This document shows, piece after piece, positions 24,148 to 33,487 of a stretch of DNA of 64,000 bases; within the stretch, counting starts at the first letter, position 1; each line of letters begins with the position of its first letter. The stretch spans positions 310,001 through 374,000 of the forward strand of contig NZ_CANLZR010000003.1 in NCBI RefSeq assembly GCF_947495705.1, given 5' to 3'. The notes under the pieces are model-generated. The model saw only the letters and a program-made list of their open reading frames with translations, was not told the origin of the DNA and made no database searches. This DNA comes from an uncultured Phycicoccus sp. (GTDB lineage: Bacteria; Actinomycetota; Actinomycetes; Actinomycetales; Dermatophilaceae). The translations under genes were made by a program, and so were the position numbers.

Positions 24148-27100
24148 TCCGTCGTCTCGCTTGCGTGCTGGTCACAGCCGCATCGATGATCATCACCGCC
24201 CCGGTCCAGCAGGCGCCCGCCGTCGATGCTGGGATCGAGACCGTCACCGCCGCACCGCTCAGCACGTGGCAGACGAACGGGACGGTGTGGGCGATCCAGG
24301 TCGTCGGTGACGTCGCCTATGTCGGGGGCAGCTTCACGGCCGTCCGCCCGCCGGGTGCCGCGCCGGGGACGCAGGAGGTGCCGCGCCGGTTCGCGGCGGC
24401 CTTCGACGCCCGCACGGGTGACCTGCTGCCGTGGAACCCCGTCATCGCCGGGCCCATCACGACGTCCTCCGACAGCAACTGCCCCTCGGTCGGGGGCGGC
24501 AAGCGTGAGTGCGGCACGGTCTGGGACATGGACGTCACGCCCGACGGCGGCACCCTCTACCTCTCCGGGGACTTCGACAAGGTCGACGGCAAGTGGCGGA
24601 TGGGGCTCGCGGGCTTCGACACCGCGTCGGGCCAGCTGACCAACGTCTACCGGGCCGGCATCTACGGGCGAGCGATGGCCGTCACCGCCACGAACACCAC
24701 GGTGTACGTGGGCGGCAACTTCACCAAGCTGTCCGACGGCAGCCTGCGCAACCGTCTCGCGGCCTTCTCGCGGACCACCGGCGACACGCTGCCCTGGGCC
24801 CCGAGTGCCGACAACCTCGTCCGCAAGCTGAAGATGACGCCGGACGGCTCCAAGCTCGTCGTGGGCGGCAACTTCTCGACGATCAACGGCAGCGCCCCGC
24901 GCCGGCTCGCGGCCGTCGACCCCGTCAGCGGTGCCCGCGTGCCGTTCAACGAGACGAACAACTTCCACTCGGCCGCGTGGGTCACCGACCTCGAGACCTT
25001 CGGTGACACCCTCTACGTCACCGGCGAGGCGTCCGGCTCCGTGAACGAAGGTGTCGACGCCTACAACAGTGCGGGCGTCCGTCAGCACTTCGACAACTGC
25101 CTCGGCGCCTCGCACTCGGTCGCCGTCTTGCGGGGAGTCGTCTACGCCGGCTCGCACGCGCACAACTGCAACAGCATGGTCGACGGCTTCAGCGAGCAGT
25201 ACCAGGGGACCAACCCCCAGACGGCACGCCGCTACAAGCTCCGGGCCGAGGTCGCCGTCGGTGGCGGCAAGTTCCAGCTCCTCAACTGGACGCCGCAGAC
25301 CAACGACGGCAACGGGCCGCGCGAGATGGCCGTCGCCGGCAACGACATCCTTTGGGTGGGTGGCGAGTTCACCCTCGTCAACGACAACCAGCCGCAGCAG
25401 GGCCTGACCCGGTTCGCGTACAAGGACGCCGGTGGCACCCAGACCCCGCCGCGCGGTGGCGATGCGCCCACCGTCTACAGCGCAGTCCCCGGCCGAGCGA
25501 CCGTCTCGTGGTCGACCGGCGAGGACCGCGACAGCCGGATGGTCACCTACCAGGTCATCAAGGACGGCAACACCGCGTCCCCGGTGTACTCGGTGACCAC
25601 CGAGACCAAGCCGTGGTACCCGGGTGGGATGTCGTACGTCGACGCCTCGGTCACCCCGGGCTCGACCCACAGCTACGCCATCCGCGGGGTCGACGCCGAC
25701 GGAAACAAGGGCCCGGTCTCGCCGGCGACGTCGTTCACCGTGCCGGGCGCGGCCCCGGCCCCGGCCGACGTGCCGAAGGCCGACGCGGCCCGCGTGTTCT
25801 ACCCGCTCGACGAGACGGGTGGCTCCACCGTCCGCGATGTCGTCAGCAACCGCTCACTGGCGGTCGGTAGCCGGGCGTACCTCGGCCAGGCGGGGGTGCC
25901 CAACCTCCCCGGCACGGCGGTGCGGCTGGACGGCCGCAGCGGCGGCGCGCTCGCCGACCAGAGCAACGAGTGGGGCCGGAAGCTGGCCAGCGTCGAGCTG
26001 TGGTTCAACACGACCACCAACTCCGGCGGCTACCTCGCCGGGCTCGGCAACTCCCGCAGCACCACGGGGACCTCCAGCACCACCGACCGGATCCTCTACA
26101 TGACGAACGACGGACGGATCACCTTCGGTGTCTCCAGCGACGTCCGCCGCACGATCACCTCGGGTCCGGGGCTCAACAACGGGCAGTGGCACCACGTCGT
26201 CGCGACGGTCGACTCGCTCGTCGGCACGACGCTCTACGTCGACGGCGTCGCCGTGGGCACCGAGCCCGACGCGCACAGCATCGCCCGTCTCAACGGCTAC
26301 TGGCGCATCGGGGGCGACACCCTCAGCGGGTGGCCGTCCCGCCCGTCGAGCGACTGGTTCGCCGGGACGATCGACCAGTTCGCGCTGTACGACTACCCGA
26401 TGACCTCCGGCCAGGTCGTGCGGCACCGCGACGCGGCCAGCGGCCCGGTCGCCGACACCCAGGCACCGACGGTGCCCGACGGCGTGGCAGCGTCGGTCAA
26501 CGGCTCCACCGTCACGGTCTCGTGGCAGGCCTCCACCGACAACGACTCGATCGCCGAGTACCGGGTCTACCGGGGCTCGTCGGCCGGCTTCACCGCCAAC
26601 GCCGGCTCGCTCATCGCGAGCACGGGGTCGCTGTCCACGGTCGACGCGGGGCTCGCCCCGGGCACCTACTACTACAAGGTGGCCGCGGCCGACCCCGCGG
26701 GCAACGTGAGCGCGGCGTCCTCGGCGGTCTCGGCGACCGTCCAGGCAGCCCCCCCGACTCCGACGGCCCTCGGGCCCACCGAGGACACCTGGGTGAACTC
26801 GACCATCCCCGGCGCCACCGCCGGTGGCAGCTGGGTCATGCGCGTCCGCGCTGGAGCCAATCCGCAGGTCTCGTATCTGAAGTTCCGCATCCCGGCGGTC
26901 CCGGAGTGGGCGTCCCTGCAGTCGGCGACGTTGCAGCTGTCGACCTCGGCGAACAGCTGGGCGTCCACGGCGGAGGAGCAGCAGATCCGGCTCGTCACCG
27001 ACTCCTCGTGGTCGCAGTCGACGATGACCTGGCCCACGGCGCCGGCGGTCTCGGCCACCGTCGTCGGGTCGCTGCCGAGCATCGGCGTCGACGACACGAA

Positions 27101-27248
27101 GACCATCACGCTCGACGCGGCGACCCTGGCCGCGCACGCCGGCCAGGACATCAGCCTGGCCATCGTCGGGACCGGCGGTGACAACGCCGAGTTCGATACG
27201 AGCGAGGCGCCGGCCGGCTCACCCGTCCTCACCGTCGTGATCGGCTGA
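24144..27248 (+). CDS. Giant secreted multidomain protein: propeller, FN3, LamG, FN3, DNRLRE
   Basis: 1034 aa. ATG 24144 follows AGGAGG (24132-24137) and opens a signal peptide (LACVLVTAASMIITAPV). Residues 35-425 are propeller-like repeats of the type VWAIQVVGDVAYVGGSF and VYVGGNFTKLSDGSLRN. A fibronectin-III-like domain follows (about 440-535), then a concanavalin/LamG domain (about 545-762: VFYPLDETGGS, WHHVVATVDS, LYVDGVAVG), a second FN3 (about 772-865) and a C-terminal DNRLRE-like beta domain (about 870-1033: DTWVNSTIPG, SYLKFRIPAV). It is likely a cell-surface or matrix glycan-binding protein. The next gene starts inside its stop (TGATG) and encodes a paralogue of the N-terminal half. 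Confidence 0.82.
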   Translation: MIRRLACVLVTAASMIITAPVQQAPAVDAGIETVTAAPLSTWQTNGTVWAIQVVGDVAYVGGSFTAVRPPGAAPGTQEVPRRFAAAFDARTGDLLPWNPVIAGPITTSSDSNCPSVGGGKRECGTVWDMDVTPDGGTLYLSGDFDKVDGKWRMGLAGFDTASGQLTNVYRAGIYGRAMAVTATNTTVYVGGNFTKLSDGSLRNRLAAFSRTTGDTLPWAPSADNLVRKLKMTPDGSKLVVGGNFSTINGSAPRRLAAVDPVSGARVPFNETNNFHSAAWVTDLETFGDTLYVTGEASGSVNEGVDAYNSAGVRQHFDNCLGASHSVAVLRGVVYAGSHAHNCNSMVDGFSEQYQGTNPQTARRYKLRAEVAVGGGKFQLLNWTPQTNDGNGPREMAVAGNDILWVGGEFTLVNDNQPQQGLTRFAYKDAGGTQTPPRGGDAPTVYSAVPGRATVSWSTGEDRDSRMVTYQVIKDGNTASPVYSVTTETKPWYPGGMSYVDASVTPGSTHSYAIRGVDADGNKGPVSPATSFTVPGAAPAPADVPKADAARVFYPLDETGGSTVRDVVSNRSLAVGSRAYLGQAGVPNLPGTAVRLDGRSGGALADQSNEWGRKLASVELWFNTTTNSGGYLAGLGNSRSTTGTSSTTDRILYMTNDGRITFGVSSDVRRTITSGPGLNNGQWHHVVATVDSLVGTTLYVDGVAVGTEPDAHSIARLNGYWRIGGDTLSGWPSRPSSDWFAGTIDQFALYDYPMTSGQVVRHRDAASGPVADTQAPTVPDGVAASVNGSTVTVSWQASTDNDSIAEYRVYRGSSAGFTANAGSLIASTGSLSTVDAGLAPGTYYYKVAAADPAGNVSAASSAVSATVQAAPPTPTALGPTEDTWVNSTIPGATAGGSWVMRVRAGANPQVSYLKFRIPAVPEWASLQSATLQLSTSANSWASTAEEQQIRLVTDSSWSQSTMTWPTAPAVSATVVGSLPSIGVDDTKTITLDAATLAAHAGQDISLAIVGTGGDNAEFDTSEAPAGSPVLTVVIG

Positions 27249-30200
27249 TGGCCATGCGCGGGCGTATCCGGGCAGGTCTGGTCTCCATCTCGGCGGTCCT
27301 GGCCGTCATGGGCTCGCTCCTCTCTCCCGGCTCTGCGTCCGCGGCCATCGACGACGACACGCCGCTGGCGTCGTGGCGCCCCGACAACGGCATCACCTAC
27401 GCGATGGTGCGCGCCGGCGACACGATGATCATCGGCGGCGACTTCTCGTGGATGAAGGCACCGAACGGGGCGGTGACTCGGCGGTACGGGCTGGCGGCGA
27501 TCAGCCTCACGACCGGCGACCTGCTGCCCTGGGCGCCGGCGGTGTCGGGCACGGTGCGCTCCCTCGAGCTCTCCTCGAACGGGGCCGACGTGTTCGTCGG
27601 CGGGACGTTCTCGAGCATCGGTGGCGCCACCCGGGCCAACCTCGCGCGGGTCAGTGTGTCCTCGGGCCAGGTGTCGTCGTGGCGGGCCGACACCAACGGC
27701 CAGGTCTGGGACCTGGCCCTGCACGACGGCGACCTGTACGCGGTGGGGTCGTTCTCCCAGGTCAGCGGCCAGTGGCGGAGCCGCGGCGCTGCCGTCGACC
27801 CGTCGAGCGCAGCCCTGCGGGACTGGAACCCGCGGGCCAACGCCGGCATCCGGTCGGTCGCCTTCGGGCCCACCGGCCAGACGGCCTACCTCGGTGGGGC
27901 GTTCACGACCCTTGGCGGGGACGCGCGCCAGTACGTCGGCGCGGTCTCGGCCGACACGGGCGACGTCACCTCGTGGCTGCCCCGCAGCTCGTGCAACGAC
28001 GCCAACAACCCCTGCTACGTCTTCGACGTCGTGGTCACCGACACCCTCGTGTACCTCGCCGTCGGCGGGCCGGGTGGCCGGGTCACCGCCCTCGACCGCA
28101 GCAGCGGCTTCGAACGGTGGTGGATGGGCGCCGACGGCGACGTCCAGGCCCTGAAGCTCAGCGGTCGCAAGCTCTTCGTGGGCGGGCACTTCAGCGACTC
28201 GTTCGCGGGGTCCAACCGGGCCGGGGTCGCCGTCCTCGACTCCCAGAGCGGGGCCGTCCTCCCCGACTTCACGGCCTCGGTCGTCGGCTGGTCCGGCGTC
28301 TGGTCGATGTCCCTCGACGAGTCCAGGTTCGGGATCGGCGGCCACTTCGAGACCGTCAACGGGGTGACGACCCGGCGGTACGCCGCCTTCGCGGTGCTCC
28401 CCGACCCCGCCGACACCTCGCCCCCCACCGCGCCGACGTCGCTGCGGGCCCCCGCGGTCCTCTCCGACGAGATCGCGCTGTACTGGTACGAGTCCCAGGA
28501 CAACGTCGGCGTCTCCCACTACGTCGTGCTGCGCGACGGGGTCGAGATCGGCGAGACGAACAAGCCGTTCTTCCGCGACCGGACCGTGCTGCCCGGGACC
28601 CAGTACCGCTACACCGTCCGCGCGGTCGACACCTCGGGCAACAGGGGCCCCGCGAGCTCGGCGGTCACCGTCACCTCCGAGTCGGCACGGGCGCTGCTCA
28701 TCGGGTCCTCGACCCCGGTCCGCTTCTGGTCCACCGGCAACCTGCCGTCCGGGGCCTGGACCACCGTCGGGTACAACGACGGCGGCTGGTCTGTCGGGGC
28801 CGGCGAACACGGGTACGGCGACGGCGACGAGGACACCTTCATCAGCCCCCTCGGCGTCGCGCACTACTTCCGGACGGCCTTCACCATTCCCGACCTGTCG
28901 GCGGTCTCGAACCCGCGGCTTCGGCTGCTCCTCGATGACGGCGCCGTTGCCTACCTCAACGGCAGCGAGCTGGCCCGCGAGAACATGCCCTCGGGGACGA
29001 TCAGCAACTCCACGCTGGCGTCGAACGGCATCGGCGGGTCCGGCGAGATGGACTGGTCCACCTACACGATCCCGGCGGGCCGGCTCGTGCAGGGCGCCAA
29101 CGTCCTCGCGGTCGAGGTACACAACTCCTCGTCGTCGTCGTCCGACATCAGCTACGCCGCCCGGATCGAGTACACCGCGCAGGCCGCGCCGGCCACGCCG
29201 ACGGGGCTCGCGGCCACGGCACAGTCCTCGTCGTCGGTCGGGCTGTCGTGGAACCCGTCGGCAGGGGCCACCAGCTACCTCGTGCAGCGCGGAACCACGA
29301 CGATCGCCACGGTGGCATCGACGTCCCACGTCGACACCGGGCTCAACGCGGACACGACGTACAGCTACCGCGTCATCGCCACGAACAGCAACGGCTCCAG
29401 CGCCCCGAGCTCGTCGGTGTCGGTCACGACGCCGGCCGCTCCGGCGCCACCGCCCGCACCCGGCGCGCCGCAGCTGTCGGCCGTCAGCTCCACGAGTGTC
29501 CAGCTGGGCTGGACCGCTGTCACCGGCGCCACCGAGTACGAGGTCCGCCGCGACGGCCAGGCCGTCACGACGACGTCGAGCACGTCCTACCTCGACACCG
29601 GCCTCACGCCCGAGACGTCGTACAGCTACCGCCTCGTCGCCAAGAACGGGTCCGGCTCCAGCCAGCCCGGACCCTCGGCCTCGGTCACGACCCCGGCGGC
29701 ACCGGCCGCCCCGCCGCCGGTCCCCACGGGCCTGGCCTCCTCGGGCGTGACGTCCACGGCCGCCACGATCTCGTGGCAGGCCGCCGCCGGTGCCGACTCG
29801 TACACGGTGCGTCGTGACGGCACGGCCGTCGCGAACGTCGCGGGCACGACGTACACCGACACCGGGCTCTCTGCCGACGTGGCGTATGCCTACACGGTGG
29901 TCGCGACCAACGGCAACGGCTCGAGCGCGCCGAGCAGCGCGCTGTCGGTGCGGACCCGGACCCTGCTCCTCAGCGGGGACGAGTGGCGGATGAACGGCAG
30001 CGGCGCCGACCTCGGCACCGCGTGGCGAGCGCCGTCGTACAACGACTCGAGCTGGCAGCGCGGCCCGAGCCAGTGGGGCTTCGGCGACGGCGACGAGCGC
30101 ACCGTCCTGACCTGGGCGAGCAACCCGCGGCCGATCACCGCGTACGGCCGCACAACCGTCGACGTCGGGCCCAGCACGGCCGGGATCACCGGGCTGCAGA

Positions 30201-30463
30201 TGCGGATCCTCGTCGACGACTCGGCCGTCGTCTACGTCAACGGCACCGAGGTCTACCGGTTCAACCTGCCCGACGGGCCGATCGCGTACGACACCCGGGC
30301 GCTGCGGTACGTCGCCGGCGGCGAAGAGGACTACTGGCGCACCATCGACCTCCCCGCCGACGCCCTGGTCCCGGGCCAGAACGTCATCGCCGTGGAGGTC
30401 CACCAGGACAAGCCCAGCTCGAGCGACATCTCGCTCGACATGGAGCTGAGTCCGGTCCGTTGA
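27248..30463 (+). CDS. Giant secreted multidomain protein: propeller, four FN3, two jelly-roll domains
   Basis: 1071 aa. ATG 27248 shares one base with the preceding stop; ATG 27254 is an alternative. A signal peptide (LVSISAVLAVMGSLLSPGSA) is followed by propeller-like repeats (about 35-385: AMVRAGDTMIIGGDFSWM, VFVGGTFSSIGGATRAN). Then come an FN3 (about 390-480), a galactose-binding-like jelly roll (about 485-640: LLDDGAVAYLNGSELARENM), three FN3 units (about 645-900) and a second jelly roll (about 905-1071: RILVDDSAVVYVNGTEVYRF, ending in AVEVHQDKPSSSD). The propeller part is paralogous to that of the upstream gene. A surface matrix protein that binds the polymer made here is the best guess. 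A hairpin follows. Confidence 0.82.
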   Translation: MAMRGRIRAGLVSISAVLAVMGSLLSPGSASAAIDDDTPLASWRPDNGITYAMVRAGDTMIIGGDFSWMKAPNGAVTRRYGLAAISLTTGDLLPWAPAVSGTVRSLELSSNGADVFVGGTFSSIGGATRANLARVSVSSGQVSSWRADTNGQVWDLALHDGDLYAVGSFSQVSGQWRSRGAAVDPSSAALRDWNPRANAGIRSVAFGPTGQTAYLGGAFTTLGGDARQYVGAVSADTGDVTSWLPRSSCNDANNPCYVFDVVVTDTLVYLAVGGPGGRVTALDRSSGFERWWMGADGDVQALKLSGRKLFVGGHFSDSFAGSNRAGVAVLDSQSGAVLPDFTASVVGWSGVWSMSLDESRFGIGGHFETVNGVTTRRYAAFAVLPDPADTSPPTAPTSLRAPAVLSDEIALYWYESQDNVGVSHYVVLRDGVEIGETNKPFFRDRTVLPGTQYRYTVRAVDTSGNRGPASSAVTVTSESARALLIGSSTPVRFWSTGNLPSGAWTTVGYNDGGWSVGAGEHGYGDGDEDTFISPLGVAHYFRTAFTIPDLSAVSNPRLRLLLDDGAVAYLNGSELARENMPSGTISNSTLASNGIGGSGEMDWSTYTIPAGRLVQGANVLAVEVHNSSSSSSDISYAARIEYTAQAAPATPTGLAATAQSSSSVGLSWNPSAGATSYLVQRGTTTIATVASTSHVDTGLNADTTYSYRVIATNSNGSSAPSSSVSVTTPAAPAPPPAPGAPQLSAVSSTSVQLGWTAVTGATEYEVRRDGQAVTTTSSTSYLDTGLTPETSYSYRLVAKNGSGSSQPGPSASVTTPAAPAAPPPVPTGLASSGVTSTAATISWQAAAGADSYTVRRDGTAVANVAGTTYTDTGLSADVAYAYTVVATNGNGSSAPSSALSVRTRTLLLSGDEWRMNGSGADLGTAWRAPSYNDSSWQRGPSQWGFGDGDERTVLTWASNPRPITAYGRTTVDVGPSTAGITGLQMRILVDDSAVVYVNGTEVYRFNLPDGPIAYDTRALRYVAGGEEDYWRTIDLPADALVPGQNVIAVEVHQDKPSSSDISLDMELSPVR

Positions 30464-30468
30464 CCCGG

Positions 30469-30499
30469 CGGGCCCGGGCGTGGCGAGACCCCGGGCCCG
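30469..30499. terminator. Convergent terminator hairpin after the polysaccharide locus
   Basis: CGGGCCCGGG (30469-30478) and CCCGGGCCCG (30490-30499) form a perfect 10-bp stem with an 11-base loop between two convergent genes. Confidence 0.65.
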
Positions 30500-30502
30500 T
30501 CG

Positions 30503-31330
30503 TCAACGCAGTGTCACGAGCGCGGAGGTGTCCTCGTCCGGCAGGTCGGGGTCAGCGGTCGCGGTGACGCTCAGCGTCGGTGCCCCGGTGACGGCGCCGA
30601 GCGTCGTCATCAGGGCCACATCGGTCGCGTCGCGGCCGGTGCCGCTGCGCACCATCGACAGCCGCGGCGCCAGATGGGTCGCGTCGACGACGTACCAGCG
30701 GTCCTCGAGCGCGACCTCGACGACGGCGTGGGCGTCCATCGGGGACAGTCCCGGGGCGTAGACCGAGACGTACCGGGCCGGGATCTCGAGGGCCCGGCAC
30801 GCCGTGACGACGAGGTGGGCGTAGTCACGGCACACGCCCTGGCCGGTGAGCAGCGGGGCCAGCGCGTCGTCGGTCGGGCCGGTCGAGCCCGGTGTGTAGA
30901 CGGTGCGTTCGGACACCCAGTCGACGACCCGCTGCACCCGGGTCGCGGCGTCGGTGATTGCCCCGAACTGGCCCGCGGCCCAGCCGCCGAGACGGTCGCT
31001 CGGGCAGTAGCGGCTCGGGAGGACATAGGTGAGCCGGTCGACGTCGGTCACCGGGGCGGCCTCGGACGGCCCGCTCGTCGGGACCGTGGCGGTGTAGCGG
31101 ATCGTCAGGGTCCCGGTCGGCGCGTCGACGACATGCACCCGGGTGCCGTGCGGCAGGTGCAGCACCCGGGCATCCAGAGGGCCGTCCGGCCCGGTGGCCA
31201 CGAGCCGGTCGTCCGCCCCGAGGTGGTCGGCGACCGCGAGACACAGGGCGAGGCCACCGGCGGTCTCGACGTCGGCGGACAGCGCGACGTCGACGACGAC
31301 GCGGTCCGGGCCCTCGGCGTGCCCGGTCAT
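30503..31330 (-). CDS. Transglutaminase-like cysteine protease-family protein
   Basis: 275 aa. The transglutaminase-like core holds a Cys-His-Asp triad: TGQGVCRDYAHLVVTACRAL (Cys near residue 166), SPMDAHAVVEVALEDRWYVV (His near 200) and VVDATHLAP (Asp near 215). An N-terminal beta domain (about 1-110) precedes it, the usual plan of bacterial members that may act as proteases or amidases on peptides. No signal peptide is seen. ATG 31330 overlaps the stop of the S10 peptidase gene upstream (ATGA), so the two enzymes are probably made together for peptide processing. Confidence 0.85.
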   Translation of the reverse strand: MTGHAEGPDRVVVDVALSADVETAGGLALCLAVADHLGADDRLVATGPDGPLDARVLHLPHGTRVHVVDAPTGTLTIRYTATVPTSGPSEAAPVTDVDRLTYVLPSRYCPSDRLGGWAAGQFGAITDAATRVQRVVDWVSERTVYTPGSTGPTDDALAPLLTGQGVCRDYAHLVVTACRALEIPARYVSVYAPGLSPMDAHAVVEVALEDRWYVVDATHLAPRLSMVRSGTGRDATDVALMTTLGAVTGAPTLSVTATADPDLPDEDTSALVTLR

Positions 31331-32823
31331 GAGCCGCTCGCCCGTCGGACGAAGGCCGCGAGGTCCTCGCTCTGCTGGCGTCGGCTGTCGTCGTGGAGAT
31401 ACATCATGTGTCCCGCCGGGTAGTAGGTGTGCTCGATGTTGCGGGTGAGCTCGGGCGGGAGCCCGAGGCGCGAGAACGTCTCGCGGGCCGCGAAGTACGG
31501 GGTCGCGCCGTCGTGCCAGCCGTACGCGACGTGCACCTGGAGGTGCGGGTTGGCTCGCATCGCCCGGGTCAGGCGCCTGGTCACGTCGACGGGCTTGCCC
31601 TCGAACTCCTTGTACGACCACTCCTCGTGCGCGCTCGTCGACAGCTGCTCGTACGGCAGGTCGCTCTCGTACCCCAGCTCGGCGCGCACGTAGTGGTGCC
31701 AGGCAGCGACGTACGGCCCGGTGATCGCGTCCATGCTCGGGTCGGCCTCCATCGTCTCCGCGAGCGCGTTGCCGGCGGGCCCGGTGAAGCGGCCGTCGAT
31801 GCGGCCGACGACCTTGCGCTCGCGGCGGAGCAGCTCGGCGAAGAAGTGCAGGTGCTCGATGCGCAGGTCGGCGAGGTCGACGTACTCCACGCTGAGCCCG
31901 GTGAGCCCGGCCAGGGTACGCACGGCCTGCTCGCGCTCGGGGCCGGTGAGGCGGTCGCCGCGGGAGAGCACCCACGGGTAGGTGTGCTCGGCGTACTCCT
32001 CGGCCTCCTCGAGCACCGAGGCGAGCGACCGCGTGCCGTGCTTGCCGTGGTAGTGCGCGATGGCCGCGTACGTCGGCAGGAACCCGACGTGGCCGCGGTC
32101 CTCCGGCTCGTGCAGCCCGATGGAGCCGAGGTCGAGGACGCTCGAGATGAGGGCGACGCCGTTGAGGTACATGCCGCGCCGGGTCTGCAGGTGCTCTGCG
32201 AGGGCGGCCGCGCGGACCGTGCCGTAGGACTCGCCCGCGAGGAACTTCGGTGAGAGCCAACGGTTGTTACGCGTCGTCCACAGCCGGATGACCTCGGCGA
32301 CGCTCTCGATGTCGCCGGTGAAGCCGTGGTACGGCGCTGCCTTGCCGCCCTCGACCGCCCGCGAGTACCCGGTGGAGACCGGGTCGATGAAGACGAGGTC
32401 GGTGACCGGCAGCAGGCTCTCGAGGTTGTCGGTGAGGCCGTACGGCGGGGTCTCCAGCGACCCGACGTCCCCGGAGACGACCCGCCGCGGGCCGAGCAGG
32501 CCCAGGTGCAGCCAGATCGAGCTGGACCCCGGGCCGCCGTTGAAGGCGAAGAGGACCGGCCGGGGGCGGTCGCCGGTCGGCTCGGCGACGTAGGAGGTGA
32601 GGAAGACCTCGGCCTTGGGCTGGAGCCCGCTGAACGTGCCGTCCTCGGAGACCTCCTCGCGCAGGACGATCCGGCCGGTCGTGGCCGTGTACGCCAGCGC
32701 CTTGCGGCCCCGCCCGAAGGTGTGCTCGGTGGTGACGAGGTCGTCGGTCGGGGGAGCGGGCGCCGGCGTCGACGGCTGGGCCTTCTCGGGGGTCGCCGGG
32801 GCGTCCGGGGTCGTCTCGGCCAT
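31327..32823 (-). CDS. S10-family serine carboxypeptidase-like protein
   Basis: 498 aa. The family motifs are complete: PVLFAFNGGPGSSSIWLHLG (oxyanion region), FLAGESYGTVRAAALAEHL with the nucleophile Ser near residue 198, and late VHVAYGWHDGATPYFA and EHTYYPAGHMMYLHDDS holding the Asp and His. No export signal is obvious, so it may be cytoplasmic, as with other bacterial S10 homologues. The first 30 residues are Pro/Ala/Thr rich and likely disordered. ATG 32823 is 9 bases from the stop of the GDT1-like gene, in the same direction; its own stop overlaps the transglutaminase-like gene. Confidence 0.88.
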   Translation of the reverse strand: MAETTPDAPATPEKAQPSTPAPAPPTDDLVTTEHTFGRGRKALAYTATTGRIVLREEVSEDGTFSGLQPKAEVFLTSYVAEPTGDRPRPVLFAFNGGPGSSSIWLHLGLLGPRRVVSGDVGSLETPPYGLTDNLESLLPVTDLVFIDPVSTGYSRAVEGGKAAPYHGFTGDIESVAEVIRLWTTRNNRWLSPKFLAGESYGTVRAAALAEHLQTRRGMYLNGVALISSVLDLGSIGLHEPEDRGHVGFLPTYAAIAHYHGKHGTRSLASVLEEAEEYAEHTYPWVLSRGDRLTGPEREQAVRTLAGLTGLSVEYVDLADLRIEHLHFFAELLRRERKVVGRIDGRFTGPAGNALAETMEADPSMDAITGPYVAAWHHYVRAELGYESDLPYEQLSTSAHEEWSYKEFEGKPVDVTRRLTRAMRANPHLQVHVAYGWHDGATPYFAARETFSRLGLPPELTRNIEHTYYPAGHMMYLHDDSRRQQSEDLAAFVRRASGS

Positions 32824-32832
32824 GGGCCGACC

Positions 32833-33420
32833 CTACTGGCCGCCGAACCAGCCGAGTCCCTCGGCGACGAGCAGGAGGCCGAAGACGGCGAAGAGCGCGG
32901 CCGCCCCGTACCGGACGGCCTTCTCCGGCAGCGTGCGGCCGAGCACCGCGCCGACCCCGATGGCGAGGGCGTCGGCCGCGACCATGCCGACGGTGCTGCC
33001 GACCCAGGTGCCGAACCAGTCCTCCCGGGTCGCGAGGGTGACGGTGGCGAGCATCGTCTTGTCGCCGAGCTCGGCGAGGAAGAAGGCCGTGCCGACCGCC
33101 AGGACCGCCGCGCCGGTGCTGCGCCGGGCTTTGGCGGCTTCGTCCTCGGTCAGCTCGTCGCCGCGCAGGGTCCACACGGCGAAGCCGAGGAACGCAAGGC
33201 CGGCGACGACGGCCACGGCTCCCTGGTACGGGGCGAGGGCCGTGCCGACGGCGGCGCCCAGGGCCACCGAGGCCAGGTGCACGATCGCGGTGGCGACGGT
33301 GATGCCGACGAGCACGTCGCGGACCCGGTAGCGGGTGGCGAACGTCATCGCCATGAGCTGGCTCTTGTCGCCGAGCTCGGCGACGAAGATGACTGCGGTG
33401 CTCAGCAGGAAGGCGTTCAT
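32833..33420 (-). CDS. GDT1/UPF0016 (TMEM165-type) membrane protein, probable Mn2+ exporter
   Basis: 195 aa, about six helices in two inverted halves, each with the family signature E-x-G-D-K-(S/T): VAELGDKSQLMAMTFATRY near residue 13 and LAELGDKTMLATVTLATRE near residue 115. Bacterial members (MneA type) export Mn2+; eukaryotic TMEM165/Gdt1 move Mn2+, Ca2+ and H+. ATG 33420 is chosen because it opens the first helix; the longer frame reads into the intergenic inverted repeats. The window also has a TerC exporter at 4.3 kb, so the cell has two Mn2+ efflux families. No yybP-like leader was found here. Confidence 0.9.
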   Translation of the reverse strand: MNAFLLSTAVIFVAELGDKSQLMAMTFATRYRVRDVLVGITVATAIVHLASVALGAAVGTALAPYQGAVAVVAGLAFLGFAVWTLRGDELTEDEAAKARRSTGAAVLAVGTAFFLAELGDKTMLATVTLATREDWFGTWVGSTVGMVAADALAIGVGAVLGRTLPEKAVRYGAAALFAVFGLLLVAEGLGWFGGQ

Positions 33421-33487
33421 GCGCGGGCGGTCTCCATCGGGCCCCACGCTAGTCGGCGGCGTCGGCGTGAGGCTCGGCGGGGACGAG

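Noticed and set aside
26672..30403. 1243-aa open frame on the minus strand
   Set aside because: It is the GC-bias shadow of the two giant secreted-protein genes; its translation is low-complexity Arg/Gly/Asp/Val without motifs, while the plus strand has signal peptides and clear domains.
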